Source of the DNA: Herbidospora sakaeratensis
GTDB lineage: Bacteria > Actinomycetota > Actinomycetes > Streptosporangiales > Streptosporangiaceae
NCBI RefSeq assembly: GCF_001570525.1
Contig: NZ_BBXC01000008.1
Location: forward strand, 310,001-374,000
Length of the DNA stretch: 64,000 nucleotides
Direction: 5' to 3'
Shown: positions 17,844 through 25,135 of the stretch, one piece after another
How positions within the stretch are numbered: the first letter of the stretch is position 1
Layout of the letters: each line of letters opens with the position of its first letter
The notes under the pieces: model-generated
What the model was told of the DNA's origin: nothing
Databases searched by the model: none
The model's input: the letters and a program-made list of their open reading frames with translations, nothing else
Program-made: the position numbers and the translations under genes

Positions 17844-18494
17844 CTAGCGTTTCCCGGCACGACCGAGAAGCCAGCCGATGACGGCACTTCCCAGGGCGAT
17901 TCCGGCGCCCATCCCGAAAGCGGCCAGAAGCGGCCACGCGCGCGGCCCCCGGTCACGTCCGCCCCTGGTCGCCGGGGTCTCGGCACGGGTGAAGACGGCC
18001 GCCTCCCCCACCGGCTGCCCCTCGACGAGGACCGGCGCGCCAGGGAAGATCGCGGGCACCGCGAGGATGTCCTTCTCCACGGCGGTGAAGAACTCCCCCG
18101 CCATCTTCTTGGCGACCGAGGTGAGCATGCGCTGCCCGACCCCGCCGACCATCCCGCCGACGACGGCGTCGGCGTCGTAGTCGATCCGGGTGCCGCCGTC
18201 CTCCTCGGTGAGCCGCACCCGCACGGTCGCGTCGACCGTGCCGGGCGCCCCCTGCCCGCGCGCCTTCAGCACGAAGGCCTCGGGCTCCTCGGGGTCGGTG
18301 AGCGCGACCTGCCCCTGGTAGATCCCCTTGATGGACGCCACCCCCGCCGAGACGGTCATGGTGTAGACGTCGCTCCCGACCGCCTCCAGGCGCTGGCAGC
18401 CGGGGATGGTGCGCACCAGCACGGCCGGATCCTGCAGAGCGTCCCAGACCTTCGACCGTTCCGCCCCGATCAGGGCACTGCCGACGACCTTCAC
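17844..18494 (-). CDS. CoxG-like SRPBCC protein with C-terminal membrane anchor
   Basis: 216 residues. The N-terminal 145 residues match the CoxG/carbon-monoxide-dehydrogenase subunit G family: VWDALQDPAVLVRTIPGCQRLE, YQGQVALTDPEEPEAFVLKARGQGAPG, DYDADAVVGGMVGGVGQRML. A Gly/Arg linker leads to one hydrophobic helix WPLLAAFGMGAGIALGSAVIG. CoxG proteins help recruit or mature molybdenum hydroxylases at the membrane. A xanthine-dehydrogenase operon lies only 7 kb away, so it could serve that enzyme (inference). GTG at 18494 has GGGAGG at good spacing; the GTG two codons earlier sits on the ribosome binding site. Confidence 0.85.
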   Translation of the reverse strand: MKVVGSALIGAERSKVWDALQDPAVLVRTIPGCQRLEAVGSDVYTMTVSAGVASIKGIYQGQVALTDPEEPEAFVLKARGQGAPGTVDATVRVRLTEEDGGTRIDYDADAVVGGMVGGVGQRMLTSVAKKMAGEFFTAVEKDILAVPAIFPGAPVLVEGQPVGEAAVFTRAETPATRGGRDRGPRAWPLLAAFGMGAGIALGSAVIGWLLGRAGKR

Positions 18495-18610
18495 GGCCAC
18501 CTCCCTCGGTTGCCGAGCACACTAGAGAATCCAGGCGACCGGCGAGTACGGCAACATCTGCCGCCCGGAGGCCCCGGCGCCGTGCAGATGTTCACAGCGT
18601 AGACCGGACG

Positions 18611-19591
18611 TCACGGAGTGAGGACGATCCGCCCGGCCAGGTCGCGGCTCCGCATGCGCTCGTGCGCGGTGGCGGCCTCCTCGAACGGCAGGATCTCGAT
18701 CCCGACGTCGCCGAGCCCGGCGGCCACGACCTCCAGGGCGGCGTCGAGGGCGGGCCGCACCACCTCCGGATGGGCGGGCAGGTACGCGCCCGCGTTGAAG
18801 CCGGCCACGGTGACGCCGCCCAGCCACAACCGGTTGGTGTCGACCTGGTGGTTCCAGTCGCCACTGGCGTTGCCCGCCACGATCACCCGCCCGCCGGGCC
18901 GCACCAGCGAAAGGCTCCGGGTGCGGACCTCCCCGCCGACGGCGTCGACCACCACATCGAACCTCTCGTCGCCGAGCGCGTCCGGCAGTTCCGCGGAGTC
19001 GACGATCAGGTCGTAGGGCAACGTGGTCGCGGCCGCGTGCGGGAGCCTTCCGGTCCGGACGGTACCGACGACCCGGGCGGCGCCCAGCCGGCGCGCCATG
19101 CCGGGGAACGCGGCCGCGAAGCCGCCGAGCGCCCCGTGCACCAGCACGCTCTCGCCCTCCGCCAGGTGGGCCACGCCGGTGAGCGCGGCGTAGGCCATCG
19201 CGGCGTTCGGGACGACCGCGACCGCCAGGGCGGGGGCGATGCCGTGGCGTTCGGTCGAGGCGACGAGCGCGGCGTCGGCGACGTAGACCGCGGCGTAGCC
19301 CCCGGCGCCCGTGGCGGACATGGAGACGACCCGCTCCCCCACGGCGAACCCGGTGACGCCCGCGCCGAGGGCGCGCACCGTGCCCGCGACCTCCAGCCCG
19401 GGCACGAACGGCGGTCGCGGCAGGCCCGGACGGTCGCGGTAGAGGCCCTGCCGGAGGAACAGGTCGACCAGCCCGACCGCCGAATGGGTGACGTCGATCG
19501 TGAGCTGCCCCGGACCCGGCTCCGGGTCGGGCAGTTCGGTGATCGACAGGACGCTCGGGTCCCCGAACGCGGTGGCGTGGACGGCTTTCAC
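18611..19591 (-). CDS. zinc-independent quinone oxidoreductase (MDR superfamily)
   Basis: 326 residues of the NADPH:quinone oxidoreductase branch of medium-chain dehydrogenases: MKAVHATAFGDPSVLSI start, PFVPGLEVAGTVRALGAGVTGF, VGERVVSM, the nucleotide-binding region ESVLVHGALGGFAAAFPG, VDAVGGEVRTRSLSLVRPGGRVIV and ending in LAGRIVLTP. Cysteines and histidines of zinc-binding alcohol dehydrogenases are absent. GTG at 19591 follows AGAGG. It is divergent from a TetR regulator, with two operator copies in the 87-base gap, so it is almost certainly the regulated target. Confidence 0.92.
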   Translation of the reverse strand: MKAVHATAFGDPSVLSITELPDPEPGPGQLTIDVTHSAVGLVDLFLRQGLYRDRPGLPRPPFVPGLEVAGTVRALGAGVTGFAVGERVVSMSATGAGGYAAVYVADAALVASTERHGIAPALAVAVVPNAAMAYAALTGVAHLAEGESVLVHGALGGFAAAFPGMARRLGAARVVGTVRTGRLPHAAATTLPYDLIVDSAELPDALGDERFDVVVDAVGGEVRTRSLSLVRPGGRVIVAGNASGDWNHQVDTNRLWLGGVTVAGFNAGAYLPAHPEVVRPALDAALEVVAAGLGDVGIEILPFEEAATAHERMRSRDLAGRIVLTP

Positions 19592-19614
19592 GTGGTGTCG
19601 CCTCTTTCGCAGAC

Positions 19615-19669
19615 TTAACGCACCCAACGATGCGTTAAATCGATGATAACGCACCCCACGATGCGCTAA
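19615..19669. promoter_or_regulatory. two TetR-type operators between oxidoreductase and tetR
   Basis: Two 24-bp copies lie 31 bp apart. Copy 1 (19615-19638) is TTAACGCA N8 TGCGTTAA, a perfect 8-bp inverted repeat. Copy 2 (19646-19669) is ATAACGCA N8 TGCGCTAA, matching except at the ends. Even the spacer is conserved (CCCAACGA against CCCCACGA). Dyads of this length in a divergent TetR intergenic region are the usual binding sites of a TetR dimer. They cover the likely promoters of both genes and so would give autoregulation. Confidence 0.85.
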
Positions 19670-19678
19670 GCTCGCCGC

Positions 19679-20326
19679 ATGCGTCAGAGGGCCCGGTCGG
19701 CCGGGGACAAGGAACGCCGCGCCGAGGAACTCCTGAACGCGGCCGAGGCGCTCGCCCACGACCTGGGCGGGGTCCGCCACGTCACCCTGGCCGCGGTCAC
19801 CGAACGGGCCGGCCTGCACCGGACCGGCGTGCGCCGCTACTACGCCGGCAAGGAACAACTGCTGCTGGAGCTGGCCGAGCGCGGCTGGGCCCGGTGGCGC
19901 GACGCCGTCGAGCAGGAGGTCGCCGGCCGCACCGGCCTGAGCCCCGCCGAGATCGCCGCCGTCGTCAGCCGGACGCTCACCTCGCTCCCACTGTTCTGCG
20001 ACCTGCTGACCCACGCCACCCTGCACCTCGAGGGCGACGCCGACATCGAGAGCGCCCGGCGCTACAAGACCGCCGCCTTCGCCGCCCACGACGGCATCGC
20101 GGCCGCCCTGGTGAGGGCGGGCGACCTGACGGCCGAGCAGATCGGGCAGTTGCTGACCGTGGCGGTCCTGCTCGCCGCGGGCCTCTGGCAGTCGTCCCAC
20201 CCGACCCCGACCCTCGCCGCGCTCTACGAGCAGGTGCCGTCGTGGGGTCACGTGGCCCTCGAATTCGGCCCACGGCTCGACCGCCTCCTCGGCACCTTCG
20301 CCGCCGGTCTCACCACCCGGAGCTAG
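19679..20326 (+). CDS. TetR-family transcriptional repressor
   Basis: 215 residues. The N-terminal helix-turn-helix is visible in ELLNAAEALAHDLGGVRHVTLAAVTERAGLHRTGVRRYYAGKEQLLLEL spread over residues 15-62, with the recognition helix TGVRRYYAGKEQL. The C-terminal region is a helical ligand-binding domain. It is divergent from the quinone oxidoreductase gene, and the two dyads in between are its presumed operators. Ligand unknown, perhaps a reactive electrophile or quinone (inference). ATG at 19679 lies ten bases after operator 2. Confidence 0.92.
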   Translation: MRQRARSAGDKERRAEELLNAAEALAHDLGGVRHVTLAAVTERAGLHRTGVRRYYAGKEQLLLELAERGWARWRDAVEQEVAGRTGLSPAEIAAVVSRTLTSLPLFCDLLTHATLHLEGDADIESARRYKTAAFAAHDGIAAALVRAGDLTAEQIGQLLTVAVLLAAGLWQSSHPTPTLAALYEQVPSWGHVALEFGPRLDRLLGTFAAGLTTRS

Positions 20327-20337
20327 GATTGCGCGTC

Positions 20338-21168
20338 ATGCGCCGGGCCGTCACGATCACCCTCTCGGCCCTCGCGCTGAGCGCCTGTTCGACGCCCGGG
20401 GCCGCTCCCCCGCCGCCGCCCGTCGTCCCGCCGGCCGCCTCGCCGGCCGCCTCGCCGTCGCCCTCTCCCTCGCCGTCGCCCACGCCCAGCGGGTTGCCGG
20501 CCCCGGGTGAGGTCGCCCGCATGAAGCGCGACGGGTTCCCCGTCGTCAGCAGCGTGCCGACCAAGCGGAAGGTCGTCTTCCTCACCATCGACGACGGCTG
20601 GGAGCAGGACCCCGGGTTCGCGCGCATCGTCCGCGAGCGCGGGATCCCGATCACCGTCTTCCCGACCCGCGACGCCGTCGAGGCCAAGGGCGGCCAGGAG
20701 GGCGGGCCGGGCTGGACGTACATCGGGGCGGGCGGCTGGCCCTACTTCAGGGACCTGGGCGTGCCGATCGAGAACCACACGCTCACCCACCCCGACCTGC
20801 GCACCCTCGGCCCCGACGCGCAGCGGGCGGAGATCTGCGGCGCGGCGAAGGCGATCGAGCGGCACGTCGGCCGGGCGCCGGAGTTGTTCCGGCCGCCCTT
20901 CGGCTCGTGGAACGCCGCCACGCTGACCGCCGCCGAGAAGTGCGGCATGCGCGCGATGGTCCTGTGGACGGCCTCGGTGCAGACCGACGCGCGGATCGCG
21001 TACCAGACCCCCGACAAGCGGCTCCATCCGGGCGACATCCTGCTGCTGCACTTCCGGCCGCCGCTGGCGAAGGACTTCGCCCGGCTGCTGCGGAAGATCG
21101 ACAAGCGCGGGTTCTCGATCGGCGACCTGGGCGCCTACCTGGACGACCTGCTCCCCGCCCCCTCCTGA
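20338..21168 (+). CDS. polysaccharide deacetylase lipoprotein (NodB domain)
   Basis: 276 residues. The signal peptide ends in a lipobox LSAC with Cys17 as lipidation site, followed by a Pro/Ser-rich linker (about residues 20-58) suited to the cell surface. The NodB homology domain carries TIDDGW (catalytic and metal Asp), ENHTLTHPD (metal His pair), RPPFGSWN and ILLLHF. It would remove acetyl groups from a cell-wall polymer outside the membrane. It begins 12 bases after the tetR stop, so it may be transcribed from the tetR promoter. Confidence 0.9.
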   Translation: MRRAVTITLSALALSACSTPGAAPPPPPVVPPAASPAASPSPSPSPSPTPSGLPAPGEVARMKRDGFPVVSSVPTKRKVVFLTIDDGWEQDPGFARIVRERGIPITVFPTRDAVEAKGGQEGGPGWTYIGAGGWPYFRDLGVPIENHTLTHPDLRTLGPDAQRAEICGAAKAIERHVGRAPELFRPPFGSWNAATLTAAEKCGMRAMVLWTASVQTDARIAYQTPDKRLHPGDILLLHFRPPLAKDFARLLRKIDKRGFSIGDLGAYLDDLLPAPS

Positions 21169-21172
21169 GCCC

Positions 21173-21739
21173 TCATTCGCCGGCCATGCGGAAGGCGCCC
21201 TGTTCCAGGCGGTCGAGGAGGCGCCGGGTCCAGGCGGCGCGGCTGTCGGCGGTGTGCAGCCACAGTTCGATGACGGCGCCGGTCGGGCCCCATTCGTCCA
21301 GGTCGGAGTCGGGCGGGAGGTGGCCGGTGATCGCGGCGCGCCAGTCGGCCATCGCGCGGGCCCGGCGGCGGAGCAGCTCGACGGCCTCGGCCCGGGGCAG
21401 GTCGTCGACGAAGCCGACGGCCGCGGCGAGCAGGTCGAGGCGCGGATCGCGGCTGGAGAGGGCCGTGCGGAGCAGGGTGAGGTAGGCGTCGTCACCCTCA
21501 GGGGTGATCTCGTACTCCATCCGGGGCGGGCCCCCGGCCTCGCTGGGGCTGGTCTCGTGGGCGCGCAGCAGGCCCTGCTCGCTCATGGCCTTCAGCGCGT
21601 GGTAGATCGACCCGGGGGTCGCGTTCGACCATTCGTGCGCGCCCCACGACTCCAGGTCGGCGCGCACCTTGTAGCCGTGGGCGCGGCCGTGCCGCCGGAC
21701 CGCGCCGAGGACGAGCAGCCGGACCGCGGACACGATCAC
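21173..21739 (-). CDS. PadR-family transcriptional regulator
   Basis: 188 residues. The N-terminal winged helix has RLLVLGAVRRHGRAHGYKVRADLESWG, the PadR signature GSIYHALKAMSEQGLL (about residues 40-56) and YEITPEGDDAYLTLLR; the C-terminal half is a helical dimerisation domain. Its GTG overlaps the stop of the VOC gene as GTGA, so regulator and enzyme are made together. The palindrome just upstream of the VOC gene is a plausible autoregulatory operator. Confidence 0.9.
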   Translation of the reverse strand: MIVSAVRLLVLGAVRRHGRAHGYKVRADLESWGAHEWSNATPGSIYHALKAMSEQGLLRAHETSPSEAGGPPRMEYEITPEGDDAYLTLLRTALSSRDPRLDLLAAAVGFVDDLPRAEAVELLRRRARAMADWRAAITGHLPPDSDLDEWGPTGAVIELWLHTADSRAAWTRRLLDRLEQGAFRMAGE

Positions 21740-22425
21740 CCCTGCCCGGCCAGGTCGTCGAGGGCCGCGCGCTGGGCCTCGGAGAGGGGCAGCGCCAGCG
21801 CCCGGTCCAGGCACTCCCGGGCGCGGGCCTGGTCGCCGGTGCGCACCGCGAGTTCGGCGCGGTAGGTCAGCGCCTCCACCAGGTCGGCCGCCGGGGCGGT
21901 GTCCTGGTCGCGCAGGAGCGCGGCGTCGAGGATGCGGGCCGCCTGCTCGTCGTTGCCGTGGGAGTCGCCCATGACGACCGCGCTGCGCAGGCTCCTGGCC
22001 AGGGTGCCCGAGGGCTCGTCGGGGGCCTGTTCGGGCGCGCCGGCCGTGATCCTGATCCAGTTGCCGCCGGGGTCGACCACCGAGAACCCCGTCACGCCGT
22101 CGGCGTTCTTCCGGCTGCGCGGCCGGGTCATCCGCGGGATCCCGGCCACCAGCACCTTGCCGTACGCCGCCCGCATGCCCGCCGCGAAGGCCGCGTGCAG
22201 CGCCGCGATGTCGGGCACCAGCACCACGCAGGTCCCGTAGGAGTCCTCCGGCTTGAAGTCGGGCATGCCGAAGAAGCCCAGGTGCAGGTCGTCCCGCCGC
22301 AACGCGACGTAGGGGTTGGGCCGGACCTGCCGGTAGGTCCGGACGAAGCCCAGCGCCAGGTAGAACTCCTCGATCTCGTCGATCGATCCGCACGGCAACA
22401 GCGGCACGGTCTTCTCTCCGGCCAT
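21736..22425 (-). CDS. VOC (glyoxalase/bleomycin-resistance) protein with helical C-terminal extension
   Basis: 229 residues. Residues 1-115 form a VOC-like domain: TVPLLPCGSIDEIEEFYLALGFV, NPYVALRRDDLHLGFFG, VVLVPDIAALHAAF and GFSVVDPGGNWIRIT. The remaining 110 residues look like a TPR-type helical tail (RILDAALLRDQD, ALTYRAELAVRTGDQARARECLDRAL). The function is likely drug or metabolite binding. ATG at 22425 has GGAGGCGAG just upstream; the longer GTG start is rejected because it lies before that site. It is cotranscribed with padR. Confidence 0.85.
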   Translation of the reverse strand: MAGEKTVPLLPCGSIDEIEEFYLALGFVRTYRQVRPNPYVALRRDDLHLGFFGMPDFKPEDSYGTCVVLVPDIAALHAAFAAGMRAAYGKVLVAGIPRMTRPRSRKNADGVTGFSVVDPGGNWIRITAGAPEQAPDEPSGTLARSLRSAVVMGDSHGNDEQAARILDAALLRDQDTAPAADLVEALTYRAELAVRTGDQARARECLDRALALPLSEAQRAALDDLAGQG

Positions 22426-22438
22426 CTCGCCTCCTCCA

Positions 22439-22456
22439 CTAATCAAATTTGACTAG
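22439..22456. promoter_or_regulatory. AT-rich palindrome, likely PadR operator
   Basis: CTAATCAAATTTGACTAG is an 18-bp near-perfect palindrome with a perfect TCAAATTTGA core. It is strikingly AT-rich for this genome and sits 14 bases upstream of the VOC ATG, immediately behind its ribosome binding site. It is thus placed over the transcription start of the VOC-padR pair. This is the position and composition expected for a PadR autorepression site. Confidence 0.7.
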
Positions 22457-22720
22457 CAGCCTAGGGCATCTCACCCGCGCGGTGTACCCCCCGATCAGCC
22501 TCCCGGCGGACGCCCGCGGGCCCGCCGGTGCGGGACATTCGGTGGCAGCGGAAATCCCGTGCGGACAGGGCGCTCGTCCCTGTCGGCCGGGACACCCGGC
22601 GCGGCATTCTCGGTACCGCAACGGGGGTTGTGCGCACCGGGATCCGGGGGTTGGGAGAGCTCCGGATCCCGGTCGGCCACGCATGTGACGAAGATCGCAG
22701 CAGACACCGGAGGTTGAGCT
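22457..22720. other. intergenic stretch upstream of cydA without a recognised gene
   Basis: This 264-base stretch separates the VOC-padR promoter from the cydA dyad array. Both strands lack a convincing reading frame with a ribosome binding site. GTGCGCAC within it is a perfect 8-bp palindrome but too common a type to call. It may hold a distal part of the cydAB control region. Confidence 0.5.
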
Positions 22721-22763
22721 CTACAAGCTGTAGTACTACTTGAAGTAGCACTACGCCCCGTAG
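22721..22763 (+). promoter_or_regulatory. three tandem CTAC-N5-GTAG dyads upstream of cydA
   Basis: Three 13-bp dyads, CTACAAGCTGTAG (22721-22733), CTACTTGAAGTAG (22736-22748) and CTACGCCCCGTAG (22751-22763), are spaced by exactly two bases (period 15 bp). The outer CTAC/GTAG arms are identical in all three while the centres differ. They end 22 bases before the cydA ATG, just upstream of its GGAGGGGG ribosome binding site. The layout suggests cooperative binding of a regulator over the promoter or 5' end of cydAB. It does not resemble the Rex operator. Confidence 0.75.
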
Positions 22764-22785
22764 AGCATCCGGAGGGGGACCGACC

Positions 22786-24216
22786 ATGGACGCTTTGGAC
22801 CTGGCACGGTGGCAGTTCGGGGTGACCACCGTCTACCACTTTCTTTTCGTACCGCTGACCATCGGGCTGGGCGTGTTCGTCGCCGGCCTGCAGACCGCCT
22901 GGTATCGCACCGGCAAAGAGCACTACCTGACGCTGACGAAGTTCTTCGGCAAGCTGTTCCTGATCAACTTCGCGATGGGCGTGGTCACCGGGATCGTGCA
23001 GGAGTTCCAGTTCGGCATGAACTGGAGCGAGTACTCGATCTTCGTCGGCGACGTCTTCGGGGCGCCGCTGGCCCTCGAGGCGCTGCTGGCGTTCTTCCTG
23101 GAGTCGACGTTCCTCGGCTTGTGGATCTTCGGCTGGGACAAGCTGCCCAAGAAGCTCCACCTGGCCACGATCTGGGCGGCGGTCATCGGGTCGAACCTGT
23201 CGGCCTACTTCATCCTGGCCGCGAACGCGTGGATGAAGCACCCGGTCGGCTACGAGGTGGTCGACGGCAAGGCCCGGATGACCGACCTGTGGGCGGTGCT
23301 GACCAACTCGACCGCGCTCGCGCAGGTGCCCCACGTGGTGGCCGGGTCGTTCGTGGTGGCGGGCGGGTTCGTGCTGGCGGTGGCGGGTTACCGGATCCTG
23401 CGGGAGCGCAACGCCACCGGGCTGATCCCCCGCAGGAAGGACTTCGCCGACGTCACCGCGCCGATGCGCCGCGAGGTGGACATGTGGCGGGCGGCGCTGC
23501 GCGGCGCGCTGGTGATGACCGCGATCGCGGGGGCGATCGTCGCGCTGACCGGGGACATGTCGGGGCAGCTGCTGCACACGCAGCAGCCGATGAAGCTGGC
23601 CGCCGCCGAGGGGCTGCGGCACGACACCGCCGGGGCGCCGTTCTCGCCGGTGCCGGGGATCGAGATCCCCAACATGCTGAGCCTGCTGTCGGCGCACGAC
23701 CCGAACGCCGTCGTCCAGGGAATCGACGACATCCAGCAGCGCCTGGTCGCCCAGTTCGGCCCCGGCGACTACGTGCCGAACCTGCCGATCGTCTACCTCT
23801 CCTTCCGGGTGATGATCGTGTTCGGCCTGGCCACCGTGGGGCTGGCCTTCCTCGGGCTCTTCCTGACCCGCGGCCGGGGCCGCCGCGCCCGCCCGGTGCC
23901 GACCTGGTTCGCCCGGCTCTGCGTGCTCGCGCTGCCGCTGCCGATCGCCGCGATCATCTCCGGATGGCTGCTGAGCGAGATCGGCCGCCAGCCCTGGACC
24001 GTCCAGGGCGAGCTGCTCACCGCGGCGAGCGTGTCGCCGGGCGTGAGCCTGACCGAGGTCGCGATCTCGCTGGGCCTGTTCACCCTCGTGTACGGCGTCC
24101 TCACGGTCGCCGAGGCGATCCTGCTGATCCGGCACGTCAAGGCGGGCCCCGACGAGCCGATGCCGGCCGTGGTGTCCGACGACACCGAACGCCGCGTCCC
24201 GACCCTGATGTACTGA
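22786..24216 (+). CDS. cydA: cytochrome bd ubiquinol oxidase subunit I
   Basis: 476 residues, the short-Q-loop length. It starts MDALDLARWQFGVTTVYHF with the haem-ligand His, followed by NFAMGVVTGIVQEFQFG, EALLAFFLESTFLGLW with the conserved Glu residues, the quinol region and the GRQPW motif in SEIGRQPWTVQGELL. It oxidises menaquinol/ubiquinol and reduces O2 in the membrane together with CydB, working at low oxygen. The ribosome binding site GGAGGGGG is strong. It is followed by cydB after eleven bases. No cydCD genes are in the window. Likely regulated through the triple dyad upstream. Confidence 0.97.
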   Translation: MDALDLARWQFGVTTVYHFLFVPLTIGLGVFVAGLQTAWYRTGKEHYLTLTKFFGKLFLINFAMGVVTGIVQEFQFGMNWSEYSIFVGDVFGAPLALEALLAFFLESTFLGLWIFGWDKLPKKLHLATIWAAVIGSNLSAYFILAANAWMKHPVGYEVVDGKARMTDLWAVLTNSTALAQVPHVVAGSFVVAGGFVLAVAGYRILRERNATGLIPRRKDFADVTAPMRREVDMWRAALRGALVMTAIAGAIVALTGDMSGQLLHTQQPMKLAAAEGLRHDTAGAPFSPVPGIEIPNMLSLLSAHDPNAVVQGIDDIQQRLVAQFGPGDYVPNLPIVYLSFRVMIVFGLATVGLAFLGLFLTRGRGRRARPVPTWFARLCVLALPLPIAAIISGWLLSEIGRQPWTVQGELLTAASVSPGVSLTEVAISLGLFTLVYGVLTVAEAILLIRHVKAGPDEPMPAVVSDDTERRVPTLMY

Positions 24217-24226
24217 GGTGCCCGAC

Positions 24227-25135
24227 ATGACCACGTTCTGGTTCATCGTGATCGCCTTCCTCTGGACCGGCTACTTCGTCCTGGAGGGCTTCGACTTCGG
24301 GGTCGGCGCGCTGATGCCGGTCCTGGCCCGCGGCGAGGCCGAGCGCCGCCAGGTGCTGCGGACCATCGGCCCGGTCTGGGACGGCAACGAGGTGTGGCTG
24401 ATCACCGCGATCGGCGCCATGTTCGCCGCCTTCCCCGCCTGGTACGCCGGCTTCCTCAGCCAGTTCTACCTGGCGGCCGTCATGGTCGTCCTGGCGCTGA
24501 TCGTGCGCGGCGTGGGGCTCGAATGGCGCGGCAAGGTGCGCGCCAGGGAGACCCCGCTGGTGGACGCCGCGATCGTCACCGGCAGCGTGCTGCCCGCCTT
24601 CCTGTGGGGGGCGATCTTCGGCAACGTGCTGTTCGCCTCGGCGTTCGCGACCGTCATGGGCGGCCTGCTGTCGCTGGGCCTGGCGCTGGTGCACGGCGCG
24701 GTGTTCGTCGCGCTGAAGACCAAGGGCCCGGTCAGGGCCCGCGCCCGGGAGCTCGCCTGGGTGGCCGGCGTGGTGCTCGTGCCGGTGGTGGCCTTCGCCC
24801 TGTGGCGGCTGGACGCCTGGCCGGCGTACGTCGCCATGGCGACGTACGCGGCCGGGGTGGCGCTCGTCTGGGGCGGGCGCGAGGGGTGGGCGTTCGCGTG
24901 CACGGCGGTCACGATCGTGGCGACCACCGCCGCGACGTTCCTCGCGCTGCACCCCGAGCCCCTGCCGGGGCTCACGGTCGAGTCGGCCGCCTCGGCCCCC
25001 TACACGCTCACGATCCTCACGTGGATCGGCCTCATCGCGCTCCCCGGGGTCATCGCCTACCAGGCGTGGACCTACTGGGTGTTCCGCAGGAGGCTGACCG
25101 CTCCGGAGGTCCTGCTGGAGTCGCGCAGCGCGTAG
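24227..25135 (+). CDS. cydB: cytochrome bd ubiquinol oxidase subunit II
   Basis: 302 residues with YFVLEGFDFGVGALMPVL, the CydB hallmark GPVWDGNEVWLITAIGAMFAAFP, several transmembrane helices and the C-terminal AYQAWTYWVFRRRL. The ATG at 24227 is preferred because GAGG lies eight bases upstream; the GTG three codons earlier overlaps that site. It is the partner of cydA in the same operon. The last 64 bases overlap the 3' end of the convergent molybdenum-hydroxylase gene. Confidence 0.96.
   Translation: MTTFWFIVIAFLWTGYFVLEGFDFGVGALMPVLARGEAERRQVLRTIGPVWDGNEVWLITAIGAMFAAFPAWYAGFLSQFYLAAVMVVLALIVRGVGLEWRGKVRARETPLVDAAIVTGSVLPAFLWGAIFGNVLFASAFATVMGGLLSLGLALVHGAVFVALKTKGPVRARARELAWVAGVVLVPVVAFALWRLDAWPAYVAMATYAAGVALVWGGREGWAFACTAVTIVATTAATFLALHPEPLPGLTVESAASAPYTLTILTWIGLIALPGVIAYQAWTYWVFRRRLTAPEVLLESRSA

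Noticed and set aside
22721-22763. Rex operator in front of cydAB
   Set aside because: The dyads CTAC-N5-GTAG do not match the TTGTGAA-N4-TTCACAA type sequence.
22721-22763. CRISPR array
   Set aside because: Units are only 13 bp with 2-bp spacing, palindromic, and no cas gene is present.
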